Positions 11,765-24,400 of a stretch of DNA of 64,000 nt are shown one piece after another (within the stretch, counting starts at the first letter, position 1; each line of letters begins with the position of its first letter). Origin of the DNA: Anaeramoeba flamelloides (lineage: Eukaryota > Metamonada > Anaeramoebidae); contig JANTQA010000016.1 in assembly GCA_027625915.1 (NCBI GenBank), positions 129,001-193,000 on the forward strand. Direction: 5' to 3'. A program made the translations under genes and the position numbers. Below the pieces are notes generated by a model that saw only the letters and a list, made by a program, of their open reading frames with translations, was not told the origin of the DNA and made no database searches.

Positions 11765-13310
11765 CATTTAATTTTTTTTTATTATTATTTAAGGGAGGGG
11801 TTATTGACCCCTCTTATTTACCCGAATTCCTGAATTTTTATTTAGGAATCTAATTAAAGAATCCAAAACAAGTTTATTTCCCACTAAGGCTAATAAGCAG
11901 TTTGAATCCTTTTTTATAATAATATTAAACATATTAGTATTATTTAATATATTCGATATATTGATTTTTTTTTAATTCAGATATCCAGATTTTGCGATTA
12001 TTTTCATAGGCTGAGCAGTTCCATAGAAAATGGTTTAAATCTTCAATAATATCTAAATTGTTCATTTTTTTACATAATTCACACAGTTTGGATTTATTCT
12101 TATTCATAACATAAGAGTACCTGTTAAGGTAATTTGAAAAATTTCTGAGTTTTAAAATTGAAGTTGAATACTTCCATTTTAAATATCTTTTGTTGTTTGT
12201 TTATTGTGTTATTTATTTGTATAATTTTTAGATATTCTTGAACTTTCCAACTTGGACTATTTTCTAAGTTTTTTATTCTAAAATTTTCTAGTTCATTTTC
12301 CAGTTGTTTTAAATTTTGATTACCAATTGATATTTTCTGATTCTTTTTCTCTGAAAGGGAGATAATTAATTAATTCATCAAAATGGAGGATTTTTATTTT
12401 TTGAATTAACTTAAATTTTCTTTTATATATCATTATCATTACGGGATAAACTTTTGCTTCAGTTTTATAAATAAGCATAGGAGAGTGTGGGTTGATTAAT
12501 AAAAATTTTGTGATTTTTTTATTAATTCAAGTATCAATATCTTTAAAATCTGTTTTTGTCAAATCAAATATTTCTAATCCATATAATAATTGGCTATGTA
12601 ACATATCTTTAAAAAATTGAATACCAAACCCATTAGAAAAATTTTTTTGTTGTAAGACATTGATTAATTTTTTAAAATTGGCCTTAACTTTATTAAGGTT
12701 GAATTTTAAATGAGTTTTTTAATCTAGCCCAATACCAAGATATGAAATTTCTTTAGGAATTATAGTTTTTTTAGTTTTACCATTGTTAGTATTCATTCCA
12801 AAATCTTTTATTATTTTAAAGATTTTTTGTAATTGAAAAGTTATTTCTATTAATGATCCTTTCATCAGTAAAATCAGATCATAGGCAAATATTTGAACAT
12901 GTAACGCTAGTGATTTGATTTTTTCGAGGAGAAAATGAGTAATAAATCTAAATAATAAAGGAGACAATGTATCTCCTCGGTAAACACCAATTCCTTCTGT
13001 TGAGTAATAAGCAAGTAGATATTTTATAATAATTTCATTTTTTATGAATTTTTTAATTGAATAATAAATAAGTGAATGATGAATAGAGTCAAAACATTTT
13101 TATATATCTATTGTAACAATAGAAATATTTTCTTTTTTAAATTTATTTTTATATTTATTGATATTCATTCCATCAGTTTAAAACTACAATTCTGGTATCT
13201 AATTTTTTTTTAAATCTAACTTGGTTTTTTGAAACTAAGTCGTAAGAATCTTGAATTCCGGCATATAACAATTTAAGAAAAAATCTTGGGAAAAAAACCA
13301 TTTAATTGAG
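11765..13310 (-). pseudogene. Dead LINE (non-LTR retrotransposon), RT domain to 3' end
   Basis: Read on the minus strand. A motif A remnant lies near 13080-13130 (TIDI, stop, KCFDSIHHSL), so there is an in-frame TAA where a coding residue should be. Motif B is near 12945-13005 (GIGVYRGDTLSPLLF). Motif C is near 12870-12890 and reads IFAYDLILL instead of F-A-D-D, so a catalytic Asp is lost. Near 11990-12110 is a C-terminal CCHC zinc knuckle, LCELCKK followed by NHFLWNC, as in many LINE ORF2 proteins. The 3' UTR ends at CCCTTAAATAATAAT-like sequence and an A-rich tail at about 11765-11785. The element is 5'-truncated. Three related copies are at 19390, 55230 and 58195. Confidence 0.85.
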
Positions 13311-13324
13311 TAAAAATCCAAATA

Positions 13325-13865
13325 AATCCCAATTCAAAATTTTTAACACATCTATATCCGAAACGATTTGTGAAAAGAAAAACTTATTTAATCAATTCAA
13401 GAAGATTTACCAAATTAGAACCTTCCACTAAATGAAATGATAACACTTTTTTTATAAATAAAAACACTCAAAAAAAAAAATAAATAATTATCAATACTAA
13501 TAAATCATAAGTGTGTTTTCAAAATTTTGGAGAGAACAAAACAAAAGAACACATTGGTAAATTTGTTTAAATTCTAATAGTAATTTTGATCGATCAAAAG
13601 CTTAGATACCATCAACTAATTTTATTTGAGTTTCTTCTTTATGGAACAACTCAACTTTAACATAATATCAATTGTTGAAAAAAATTTTGATCGAACGAAA
13701 CAAGTTAGGTAATTCAAAAAATTTAATGAAAACTAAAAAATTAAAGGTCAAAAAATGATTTTCCTATTTTTCAAACATCAAAATTTATTTCCAATTTGAA
13801 TGAAATTATATTATTGCGATTGTTTGAACTATTTGAGGGGTGTTAAAAATTTTGGATTTTAGTTT
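13325..13865 (+). mobile_element. Tc1/mariner-like MITE, family B, copy 2
   Basis: Begins after a TA (13323-13324) with a degenerate CCCAATTCAAAATTTTTAAC terminus and ends in TTAAAAATTTTGGATTTTAG. It shares landmarks with copy 4, such as GATCGATCAAA followed by AAGATACCATC-like sequence and the AAATTATTTCCAATTTGAAT-like segment near the right end. It directly abuts the upstream edge of the LINE relic. Confidence 0.75.
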
Positions 13866-14158
13866 CGAATTTTCTTTCAAACATAATTTTTTATAAGTTT
13901 GACATATTTTACATCTTTTCAAAACAAATCAAAAAAAGAAAAAATAATTTCAAAGACAATTAATCCATTTGGGATACGAAATTTTCTCTAATTCTTAACA
14001 ATAAAAATTAAAAACTTTAAAAAAAAAAAAATATGAAATATTTAAACAAACCCTATTTCAAAAATAAATGTATCTCAAATTATTTGACAAAAAAGCAAAA
14101 AAAAAAAAATAAATTCCAAGAAAATAATATTAAAATATTTAGAAGAATAAAAATTTTT

Positions 14159-15904
14159 TTAATTTTCTTTTTTCATGATCCAACCAATATTAAAAACATC
14201 TTCTATGACATTACCTTTTGTGGCAAGTACTCTCTTTTTTTGTTTTAACACGCGCTTCCCAGATTCTCCACATATTGAAGATAAGAGGGGGTTATTTATA
14301 ATTTCTTTAAAGGGGAAGAAATTGAAAAGAGTTGACTCGTTAAATTTCAATTGCTTCATATATGCCTTTGAAAGTACTTCCCAATACTGGCCGCCATTCA
14401 ATTGGTATTGAACAATTAATTCCTTGATCAAATTTTGCTTTTTCCCTCTATTATTTGAATACAAATTTAAAGGGTCATTTTCATATTCTAAATCTATTAA
14501 TTGTGAATATCGTTTGGCAATTCCATTCTGGTTTATTAACTCATTTGAAAGGATTAAACAAGAGAGCATGAATTTTGATTTCGCAAAATAAGACAAATGA
14601 TCTTGCAAAAATTGATCCAAAATTTTCTTACCGAAAAAGACATCTAGCCGATCAATAAATCTTTTCTTGAACCAAAACATCAATATCTTTGGAGTAAATA
14701 TTTGATGATATATTTTTTGGAGTCTTGAATGTAATTCCTCTCTTCTTTTAATTTTTTTCATTTTCTCATTATCATTTTGGCTTTGTTTTTCAAGATCAAA
14801 ACTTTCTAATATAGAATCAATTTCAACAATTTCTGTTAGAGTATCCCAAAATTTTATTGAAAGGGAATCTTTTTCTTTCTCTTCTTCTTCTTCTTCTTCT
14901 TCTTCTTCCTCTTCCTCTTCCTGCTCACCGGTTACAAACTTTAAAGACAAGACGCCAATTAAAATTTCTAAAATATATTCAGTAAATGTTCTTCTTGAGT
15001 TTGTTAATAAGTATTTTAGTTGCTTTTTAAAAGTTACTTCTTCGTTTTCGGACGCATTTAGAACATTTGCAATTTTTTTCGCTATTTTGTCAGAATAAGG
15101 CGTCAAGGTTTTTAAAGACGCACCCCCACTCATCACCCACAGAACACCAACTAATAATTTATACACATCTTTTCCTGACTCAACAATAGTTGAATTTTTT
15201 CTATTATTTAAATTTTTTCTTTGGTTGTTACCAACAAGAGGATTTGGATTTTTTAAATCCCTTTTTCGGTATCTGGATCGAATACTCCTTCCATATTTAC
15301 TTTTTCTTGTTTCACTTTCCTTATTTTCTTTTTGGCTTTCAGTTTCTAAAAGTATAAAATTATTAAATTTGTTTGTTTTTATTTGTTGTTGCATCTTCGT
15401 TTGTTGTCGCTGCTGCTGCTGCTGCTGTTGCTGTGCTTGTTGTTGGTACTGTTTATTTATTCCTTCAATTTCCTTTTCCTTTTCCTTTTCCTTTTCTTTT
15501 TCTTTTTCTTTTTCTTTTTCTTTTTCTTTTTCTTTTTCTGTTTGATGTCTTTTCGGTACATAAAGATCTTTTGGATTTCCAAATGGTATTGTATTTATTT
15601 TGATGATATCTTTGTTATTGAGATCGTCGCTGTTTAGTATATTTGTTGAATTGTTTTTTATTTCCATGTCAGTTGTTAATAATTGAAACCTTTTCCTTAA
15701 GTGCTTGTCTAACCCACTATTAATTCCCCGACTATTATTTAATTTTGTATTCTGATTGAGCTTTGTTGTCATTGTTAATCCTTGTTCATTATTTGAATGA
15801 TTGAGGCCACGCTGAAATACCGAGTTTATTTCTGAAAAATCATTAGAGTCATATTGGGATAAATCACCATTGAATAATTCATCAATATCTAAAGGAAACG
15901 ACAT
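14159..15904 (-). CDS. Hypothetical protein, helical with E/K and Q runs
   Basis: 581 residues, ATG at 15904, TAA stop. The N-terminus is Asn/Asp-rich (MSFPLDIDELF). A KE repeat (about 122-147), a Gln run (about 155-170) and a basic patch RSKYGRSIRSRYRKR (about 205-219) follow. A probably folded helical region begins at GKDVYKLLVGVLWVMSGGAS (about 246), is interrupted by a Glu run (about 330-348) and resumes to the C-terminus with alternating hydrophobic and charged helices. No transmembrane segment or catalytic motif was identified. Long translated-sense continuity in the non-repetitive parts supports a real gene. I do not recognise it. Plus-strand Phe/Cys-rich ORFs across 15225-15637 are shadows of the repeats. 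Confidence 0.7.
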   Translation of the reverse strand: MSFPLDIDELFNGDLSQYDSNDFSEINSVFQRGLNHSNNEQGLTMTTKLNQNTKLNNSRGINSGLDKHLRKRFQLLTTDMEIKNNSTNILNSDDLNNKDIIKINTIPFGNPKDLYVPKRHQTEKEKEKEKEKEKEKEKEKEKEKEIEGINKQYQQQAQQQQQQQQRQQTKMQQQIKTNKFNNFILLETESQKENKESETRKSKYGRSIRSRYRKRDLKNPNPLVGNNQRKNLNNRKNSTIVESGKDVYKLLVGVLWVMSGGASLKTLTPYSDKIAKKIANVLNASENEEVTFKKQLKYLLTNSRRTFTEYILEILIGVLSLKFVTGEQEEEEEEEEEEEEEEKEKDSLSIKFWDTLTEIVEIDSILESFDLEKQSQNDNEKMKKIKRREELHSRLQKIYHQIFTPKILMFWFKKRFIDRLDVFFGKKILDQFLQDHLSYFAKSKFMLSCLILSNELINQNGIAKRYSQLIDLEYENDPLNLYSNNRGKKQNLIKELIVQYQLNGGQYWEVLSKAYMKQLKFNESTLFNFFPFKEIINNPLLSSICGESGKRVLKQKKRVLATKGNVIEDVFNIGWIMKKEN

Positions 15905-16692
15905 TCTTGTTAATTTTTTTTTTATTATTTGGATTTTGAAAACTTTTTGATTTGGATCTTCAAGTTAGATGTTAAAGAACCTGTGGTCTAAATTTTAAAA
16001 AAAATAAAACCTTTTGTTTCTTCAGAAAAAACTTTTTTTTCTTTTTTGATGGTAAAAAGTTTTTTAACAAAAATTTATCGAAATAAAGAAAAAAAGAAGA
16101 AAATGATCAAAATATTCACTTCGACACTTTAAAAAATCTCTCTTTACCAAAGCCTTACACTCTCAAAAATGTTGGAAAGGGTTTTAAATAGTTGGTAAAT
16201 AATCTACATTGTATAAAGATCCCTAATCTTTTGAAAGATAGTAAGGAAGCCAAAAGTCTTGAGATCATTCTTTATTCCTTTTTAAGGACATTATTAAAAA
16301 TGGATTATATAAAGGGATATAGATAAAAACATTGGCGAATTTTGTCTCTTTATCTCTTGAGATCCAAAAATAACTTTTTAAGGGAGTTAGTATTTTTTAA
16401 AATAAAATGAAATCTTAAAAAGATCTTGAAAAAAGTTTTTTTGTAATTTGTGTTTCGACTTATGAAATGGATGAGTTAACCTTGATTTGAACTATTTATT
16501 AATTTGAGTCATTTTTTTGAAATCCAAAATTCACATTTTTCCAATAGAAAAACGAAAAAAAGTAACATATATTTTTTTTTCACAAATAAGTTAATTCTTG
16601 AAAATGGGAAAACATATATTTTCCTTTTTGGTTTGAAAGTATTGATTTCGAAAGAAAATTTTTGATTTTGATGTTCTTTTGAATAATTAATA
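15905..16692. other. Intergenic spacer upstream of the 14159 gene
   Basis: 5' flank of the minus-strand gene. It holds repeated AT-rich words such as TTTTGTCTCTTTATCTC near 16340, and no gene. Confidence 0.5.
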
Positions 16693-16891
16693 CAACCAGT
16701 TCCAATATAAAGACACAAACTTTCAACAAAATTTAAAGCAAAAAAAAAATCTCAAATTAATATTCTAAATTCAAATTCTATTAAGGATAATTTGTAAAAA
16801 AAAAATTCCAAATTTTGTGTATCTTATTTTGAGATTTTTCTGTGTCTTTAAATTTTGTTCAAAGTTTGTTCCTTAATAGTAAAATTGGTTG
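16693..16891. mobile_element. MITE family C, copy 2
   Basis: TA-flanked 199-bp element (TA at 16691-16692 and 16892-16893) starting CAACCAGTTCC and ending in GGTTG. The subterminal phrase AAAGACACAAACTTTCAACA matches copy 1 (AAGACACAAACTTTCTACGA). The inverted arms are about 60 bp but more diverged than in copy 1. Confidence 0.85.
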
Positions 16892-16893
16892 TA

Positions 16894-18000
16894 TTTCAAT
16901 AGAAATATCTACCAATAAAACTAAAAAAAGAATAGACTTTTCAAATAAATGAAAATTTGATAAAATTTAATAAAAATTTATCAATTAAATTTATAGAAAT
17001 TAAGTAAAACTTTTTATTTTTCGAAATTTTCAAAAAATTCATTTTCTTATTTTTCAAAAAATTGCAAAAAAATTTCTATTTTGCAAAATTTTTTTAATAA
17101 ATTATTTGATCTTATTCACAAGAATCCTAATAATAATTCAAATTATTTTTGTCAGAAAAAAATTGATTTTGAATTTTGAGGATAAAATTACTTATTTCCT
17201 AAATACCTTCAAGAAATTTTGGATTTGGAATAATATATTTTATCTTTCAAAAAAACACAATTTCTTCATAAATTTTTTTAATAACTTGAAAATTTAATCA
17301 TTATAACTATCCTAATTAGAAAAAATACTCTTATTTATCAATCAGTTAAATAAACAATTTTTTTGTTTCGACGATAAAATTATCTTTAAAAAAGAAAAAA
17401 CAATCTTAATATTAATATTCCATACAAAAAAGACTTTTTGTTGTATAATAGTGATGGTAAAAACAATAAAAAGTCTAAAAAAGTTTTATAAAGTGAGAAA
17501 TAAAATGAATTTAAATAATTTTTTCAGAAAAAATGGAAAAAAAAAATTGATCACACAAAATAAATATTCTTTTCTGAGGTTTCCTTATCAATTAAATTTT
17601 TTTACATTTGGAATCTACAGAATTTATAAGTAAAGAATATCGCCAATAACATATTTTAAAACTTTTCCTTATAGTATTCGAGTACTGATTTAGCAATTTG
17701 AAAATTTAAAGAAAATTTTAATTTTTTTTTTTTTAAAGAGAATTCTTCATTGTTCCTTAGTACCATTTTTCAAAACAACAATGTTTCTTATTCAAGGTAA
17801 ATATTATCAAGTTACCAATAAAAACCTCTGAAAAAACCAATGCCGACAAAAATATTTATTTTATAGGTTTTCTATTAAAAATTACAAATGAGAATCTTAT
17901 CAAAAATACATTATAATTATTAAAATTTTGAAATATAATCGTTCTTTTGGATCTAAAGCGATTAAAAATAAATTTTAGCAATATTCTTACCCCCCCCCCC
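16894..18000. other. Intergenic spacer with C-11 homopolymer
   Basis: No gene is supported; ORFs at 17106-17297 and 17451-17633 are Ile/Asn/Lys/Phe composition artefacts. Eleven consecutive C residues at 17990-18000 are striking in DNA of this composition. Confidence 0.5.
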
Positions 18001-18009
18001 ATAATGCCC

Positions 18010-18560
18010 ATTTTAGATATTTCTTAACTCTTAAGAAATTTGTGAGTTATCATATATTTTTTTTTTTTTTATGGAATTAGTATCTACCATAGAGAAGTCA
18101 AAATATAAAGTATGTTGATTGAAGTTGTATGATTTATAGTATCTTGGTATAAAAAGTTATCTAAAATTTCTATTATTCAACTTGTACTTTATGTTGATCT
18201 TATCAATAAAAAAGGTTACTTGTTGTCATTGAAAAATATAACGATTTTTAAAAAAATATCTATATTCAGAAATACTTTGAAAGGATAAAAAAATCGATCT
18301 ATAAACTTCAAAGTAGTAAAATATCTTTCTCAAATTATCTGAAAATTTAGATTATTTTCTAGAAAATTCAATTTTTTAAGTAGGTAAATAATAAACTCTG
18401 ACATTAATTTTTACAAATTATTTAGACATTTTGGTTATAACCTGATTATAAATATTTATTTTTATCAAAAGGAAATAAAAATAAACATGATTAGGTTTTG
18501 ATACACCTATGGTTATCATTTAACCCTTGGAAATTAAACAAATGAAAATATACTTACTTT
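18010..18560. repeat. Possible diverged dispersed repeat, partner at 48170-48740
   Basis: The phrase ATTAGTATCTACCATAGAGA followed by AGTCAAAATATAAAGTAT resembles GGGACTAGCTTCTACCAAGA followed by AGTCGAAGATGAAAGTAT near 48225. Weaker agreement continues for several hundred bases. Low confidence because both are AT-rich. Confidence 0.35.
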
Positions 18561-18829
18561 TTGATGTTCTAAATATGAATTATTAGAGAATGGAAGAAAA
18601 TTATTGTTTCTATCATATAAGTTGCGTAAAGTTTTTCAATAAAAAAAATTTAAAAAAGACACTTTTTATCTATGTCTATTAGTAAACAATTAACTAATTT
18701 TTTTATTATTTTAAGTATAATTTAAGTGAATATTTTTTAATTATTAAGATTTACCGTTATTTTTTTTTTAATTCAAGTAATAAAATGAAAATTAAATAAA
18801 TTTTCAGTTTATTTCCCAAATTACAAAAA

Positions 18830-19095
18830 ACTAGCACCCCATGGCACTTCAGGTGAGGTTTTCCGAAGTTTTCTGTGAATTTTGAAAATCAATAGACACA
18901 TCATATAAAACAGAAACCCCCCCAAAAAATACCGTTATGTTTTTCCAAAATTTAAAAGAATAGAGAAAAATTAAAACTTTTAACTCTATTCTTATGAATT
19001 CTAGAAAAGTATTTTGGGTTTTCTTAATTTTTTTTTGTTTATTTGGAAAATAAATTTATTTTCCAAATAAAACAGAAAACCTCATTAAAAAAACA
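18830..19095. mobile_element. Foldback-type element, family E, copy 1
   Basis: Contains the family words CCCATGGCACTTC, GAAAATCAATAGA, AAAACAGAAACC and ATAAAACAGAAAACCTCA seen at 54840-55180 and 57671-58190. Internal inverted arms are visible, for example TATTTGGAAAATAAATTT against AAATTTATTTTCCAAATA at 19039-19071. No coding capacity. Confidence 0.6.
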
Positions 19096-19389
19096 TAGGT
19101 ACTATAAGGAAATTCAATAGTTCCTAAAATTTTATGACTATTTACTATGATATTCTTATATTTTTATTATCCGTAGGGATTAATAATGATATTAAACCTT
19201 TTTTTATGAATAATATTATTTTTTTTTCTTATTATTTGAAAATTTATTCTCAAATTAACTTTGGAAATCAATATTTTACAATTATTTATAGAGTATGTAT
19301 AGTTCCAGTGAAAATACTACATTTTTTTATCATTTTCAAAATTTCATGTATTTTACCTAATTGATACAATTGTTATTAACCTCATTTAT

Positions 19390-20309
19390 AAAATTAGAAT
19401 ATTTATTGATATAATTTGTATATTTTCCAAACTTCAAAATGAAAGTTGAACTATTTTTTTTATTAATATTTTTCGTTATTAAGTTTTCAAATTCAAAATA
19501 ATCAAGAAAATCCACGAATTTACTCAATACTTTTGAGTTCTATAAAACCAAACAAAGGGTATCCTATACCTTTTAAAATATAAAAAAAAGAGCTAAGAAA
19601 TATGATTTTCCTGAATTCATTTAAATTCCCGAAAAAAAACGACATACCCATCTTGAAATATTTTTTAATACCCTAAAAATCTTTTATTTTATCCAATTAT
19701 TATGAATTAAATAAAAACTGAAAGTCTTTAAGAAATAATTAATTTCTTCCCTTCAAAACAAAAAAAATCCATAAATATTAATTTTTGAATTAATTTAATT
19801 ATTTTTTTTTGAATTGTGATCATTACTCAAACAACTATTGCCTCTATCTTATAAATGAGTCTGGGAGAATAGGGAATGTTTGATATAGATTCCTTTTTTT
19901 TATTTATTCAAGTATCGATATTTTTTTCGAAATTATTTTTTATTAACTCAAATAGTTCCAACTTATATAATATCCGATGATATTAATTAGTTGTAAATAT
20001 TTGAATTATTAAACTTTTAGAAAAATTATATTCCTTAAAAAGAAGAAACATTTTTTTGAAATTATTATCCATTTTATTCAAATAGAAATTATAAGTTGTG
20101 TTTTTTCAATCTAAAATAAATACCAGGTTATAAAATTTGGTTTTGAAATTCAGTTTTTTAGTCTTGCTCTTATTTATATTGTCACCAAAATCTTTTATTT
20201 TTTTTTTATTATTTTTCAATTAAAAATTCATTTCATTTTTTGAACCTTTTATTGAAAAGAACTGCTTTTTTTAATTTTTTTTTTCAAGAATTTCTGTTAT
20301 AAAGATATA
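19390..20309 (-). pseudogene. Decayed LINE copy 2
   Basis: Aligns by eye with 12200-12945 of the first LINE on the same strand. Examples are TTATAAATGAGTCTGGGAGA against TTATAAATAAGCATAGGAGA, TTATTCAAGTATCGATAT against TAATTCAAGTATCAATAT, and a shared block ending CACCAAAATCTTTTATT against CATTCCAAAATCTTTTATT. It is heavily mutated with no usable frame. It ends where the B element at about 20310 begins. Confidence 0.7.
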
Positions 20310-20825
20310 AACCCCTTTCAAAAAAATTTTGACACAACAAAAATTTATAATAGGCAAAATAAATCTTATATTATATAAAATTTTCAAACTTAAGATAGAA
20401 ATACATTAAATTTACCCAGTATTAATGTTTTAACAATAAACCGTTTTCATACAAATAAAAGAAAAATACAATAATACAAAAAAAATTACTGTTTCCAAAA
20501 TGATAAAAACATTGTAATAAAAAATTCTATTGGAGAAATATAACTAAATTTCACCATCAATTGTTGACCTACTAAATGATTAGATAGCATGAACTAATCG
20601 TATGCGTTTTTTAGACACCACAAACTCAAATTTAAACAAATATCTATCATTTTTTTAAAAATACATACCAATCAAAATATATTATTTAACTGGAAAAGGG
20701 AAATACTAACAAGATAAAAAGAAATAAAGGATTAAAATTTGAAAAATATTTCCTAATTGAATTAAACTGAATTATTGTTATTTTCTTTCATTATTTTAAT
20801 AAAGTACAAAATTTTGGATTTATTT
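20310..20825 (+). mobile_element. Tc1/mariner-like MITE, family B, copy 3
   Basis: Starts next to TATA at 20306-20309 with AACCCCTTTCAAAAAAATTT and TGACACAAC, matching AACCCCATTCCAAAAATTTG and GACACACC of copy 4. The internal landmarks match in order: CAGTATTAATG, TTTTCATACAAATAAAAGAA, CCCAAAATGATAAAA-like, and TTTCACCATCAATTGTTGA. The right end is decayed. Confidence 0.75.
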
Positions 20826-21454
20826 TTAAGATTTAAATGTAATAAAAACAAAGGTAATTTAATTGACCAAATATTGAATTTTTAATGGAGTAAATTTGTA
20901 AACTTTGATTTATAGAGCATTAAAAAAACAAACTTTAGTTTTTTGATACAGTCATTAGAAGTATTGAAAACTTGTATTAATTTTTTTAAAATTTTGGAAT
21001 TTAATAAAAAAAGGAGAAACTTTAAAAAAATAATAAAAAATAATCAAAATAAAAACACTCAAGCTAAAAAATTAAAAAGAAAAAAATAAAAATGACAAAA
21101 AAAATTCAATTTGAAAAATTTTTTTTATACCCAAAAAACTCGGAATGAGAAAACGTTATTTCCTTTTCCACAAAGTTAATCATATAAATTAACTATAAAT
21201 TCTATATTGATAAATTAAAATATGAAAGAAAACATTTATGTTACACTAAATCAAATCTTTCAATTAAAAATGAAAAATATTTTATAACAAAAGAGTAGAT
21301 TTAAAATTTATCAAATAAACTGGTCTTCTTCTTTTTTTTTGTAATAAAAAATAAAATAAAATAAAATAAAATAAAATAAAATAAAAAAGAAAATAAAAAC
21401 ATTATGATATTCTTTATCGATAATTATTATTTAAAAATTTTCCGAAATTTCATA
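20826..21454. other. Spacer with (AAAAT)n microsatellite
   Basis: A pentanucleotide AAAAT array lies at about 21347-21386. Otherwise this is the A-rich 3' flank of the long minus-strand gene. No gene. Confidence 0.6.
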
Positions 21455-24400
21455 TTATTTTTGAAATGTATTTACTTGAGATTTATGGGAATTTAAATCA
21501 AAAAACCCAAGAAAAGTCGGAAAATAGGATTTAAAAATATTTTTTGAAGGGGGAAAATGTAAAATATTTTTTAAATTGAAAAAATCTAATAAAATCTTTG
21601 ACCACAAATTGCCAAAATTTTTATATTTATTTAATAAAATTAAATGGTCTTTTTCATGAGTTGTATTAGATGATATAAGCTTTATATATTTAATAAAATC
21701 AGTTAAAAAAACTTGCAAGTTTCTTAAGCATTGTGAAATTGCTTTTGGGAAATTTTGAATTTGATTTTTTTGCAAATTGATTAAATAATTATAATTCTTT
21801 CTATTTTGGCAGATTAATAAATAGGATTGATTATTTCTTTTTGGATAATCGATTTCGAAAACACAATGATAGGAACCAGTGCAATTTTTTGAACATTTTT
21901 TTTCAATCCTTTCTCTCATTTTAATTTTTATAAATAATTTTGATATTAATTTTAAAAAGTCTTCATCTAAGTTTTTAATATAATTAAAATTATTATTATA
22001 CACATTTGCTTCTTTTTTAATTCGAAACAAAACACTTTTTAGTTTTGAATCCAACGCTTCTAAATTTAAATTATTTTCGAATTTGAGTGGTTCAAATAAT
22101 TTGGTTTTAGTGCCACCACGTTTACCATTGCTAGTATCACGATCTAAACCACCACCGCCAATAAAACGATTATGATCATTATTGATATTTTCTGTTAATA
22201 AATCATTATTCTTATTATCATCTTTACTGATTATTACATAGTGCTTATTAATGCCCCCTCCTTTGGTTTCCTTTTTTAATAATCTTTTCTTTTTTAAATT
22301 CAAAAACCGTTTCAAAGAAATCAAAGGATAAATAGATAATTTTAAAAACTTATTATAATTATTATAATTAATTAAATCTACATACAATGAAGGTTTATTG
22401 TCAATATCCCTAATTATTTTTAAAGAATCAAATAAAATATTATTGTTTTTTAATTTTGGTAAAATTTTAAAATCAAGTTGCTCAATTTGTTCAAAATTAT
22501 CAAAGGAAAGAATAGCTAACGATTGGTGATAAAAATTTAATTCATTTTTATATTTTAAAATCAATTCTTTCATTTTTTCAAATTTACTTTTTTTATCATT
22601 TTTGATCTGTATCTCCCTTTTAAGTTTATTTTCAATTTTTTTTATTTTCAAATCCAAATATTGAGAAATTTTCACAATTTTCTTTTTTATTTTTGTTTTA
22701 ATTTCTTTATTTTTATTTAATTGGAATAATTTAGATCCTAAATAATATTTTGTTAATCTCTTATCATTAAGATTGTTAAAACTTTGATCACCATCACCAT
22801 CATTATGATCACGATCAAAACCACTACTCTTCTTATTCATATTCTTATTTTTTGTGTTATGGAAATTTAAAAGATACCATGATAAAATAATTTGAAGAAT
22901 AACTGGTTGAATTTTACAATTTATGGAACAGCTAAAAAAAAATTCTATCCATAAATTAAAAAGATATTGTATTTGAATTGAATTTTTATCAGCTAAAAAT
23001 AAGTTATTTTCTTTATTATTGCCATTTTCAATATTTTTTTTACGGAAATCAAAAATTAGATTTGAAAAATTATTTCTAATTTTAATTGAATTCTTATTAA
23101 AAGTTTCGATACAAAGAAGCTCAAATGTTAACCAAGGTGTTTTTGAAAACAACGTTTTTAATTCTTCACTTGCTAATTTCTTAGAATTATAATTTAAAAT
23201 AGTTTTTGGTATTATTTTTGTTCTATTTTCTATTTTCTTTTTTCGCATTTCTTCTTCTTCTTCCTCTTCCACTCTCCCCTCTTTTTCACCACCATCACGT
23301 TCTTCCTTTTCACCACTATCACGTTCTTCCTTTTCACCACTATCGTGTTCTTCCTTTTCACCACCATCACGTTCTTCCTTTTCACCACCGTTGCGTTCTT
23401 CTTTTCCACCACCACCGCGTTCTTCTTTTCCACCACCACCGCGTTCTTCCTTTCCACCACCACCGCGTTCTTCTTTTTCATCGACATCATTTACCACCTT
23501 CCCATTTTTGTCATTTTCACCTTTTTCGTTATTTTCTTCCACATGCTTGCCTTGAACGTGGTTGTTTAATTTCAACAATATTAATGTATTTTTTTTTTTT
23601 TTTTTTTGTTCTTTAATTAAATTTATGACCAAATTCTGTTTTAAATTAAAATTTAAATTTAAATAATTCTTTGCTAAATAATTTTTTTTTAAAAAAAAAC
23701 AAATTTTTATCAAATTATTAATCAATTTTTTTAATAGTATATTGTCAACCCATTCATTATTTAAAGTTAATAATTCAAACCAAAAAATTATAATATCATT
23801 TGAAAATAAATAATTTGATTTTAAAGTGATTGGGTTATTCTGAAACTCTAAACAATATCGAACATAAATTTGAGAAAAAATTAAATTTTGCAAATGCTTA
23901 AAAACTGATAAATTATAATTATTTTCAAATTCACTTGTATCTTTTAAACTTTTAATTTTCAATAACCGTTTAAACAAGGAAGAAAATTTCAAAACAGAAT
24001 AATTAATTGATATTCTTTTGATGTTTTTAATTTTGATTTTATTGATTTTTTTTTGTGGATCATGATGATCTTTGTCATTATCCTTCTTTTTAGTAATATT
24101 TTTAAATTTATTCATTTCTTTTAAAATTACATTTGGGATATAATAATAGAAATAATTAGTAATCGCGAAAACTTTTTGATTTTTAAACAAATTCTTAATA
24201 AACATTTTGAAATTTTTATTTTTATATTTCTTTAATGATATTTTTGAAATAACCAATAAAATATATGAAATTAAGGGATCGTTTTTTTCTTTAAGGAATT
24301 CTTTTAATAAATTATTATTATTTAATTCATTAAAATTATATAATTGGATAAATGGAGCCCCAACAACATTATAAAATTTTGTATTCAACACAACTTCCCA

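Noticed and set aside
23206-23616. Plus-strand His-rich ORF of 136 codons
   Set aside because: Antisense of the KEER minisatellite; its apparent His repeats arise from the complementary strand of GGTGGTG-type codons.
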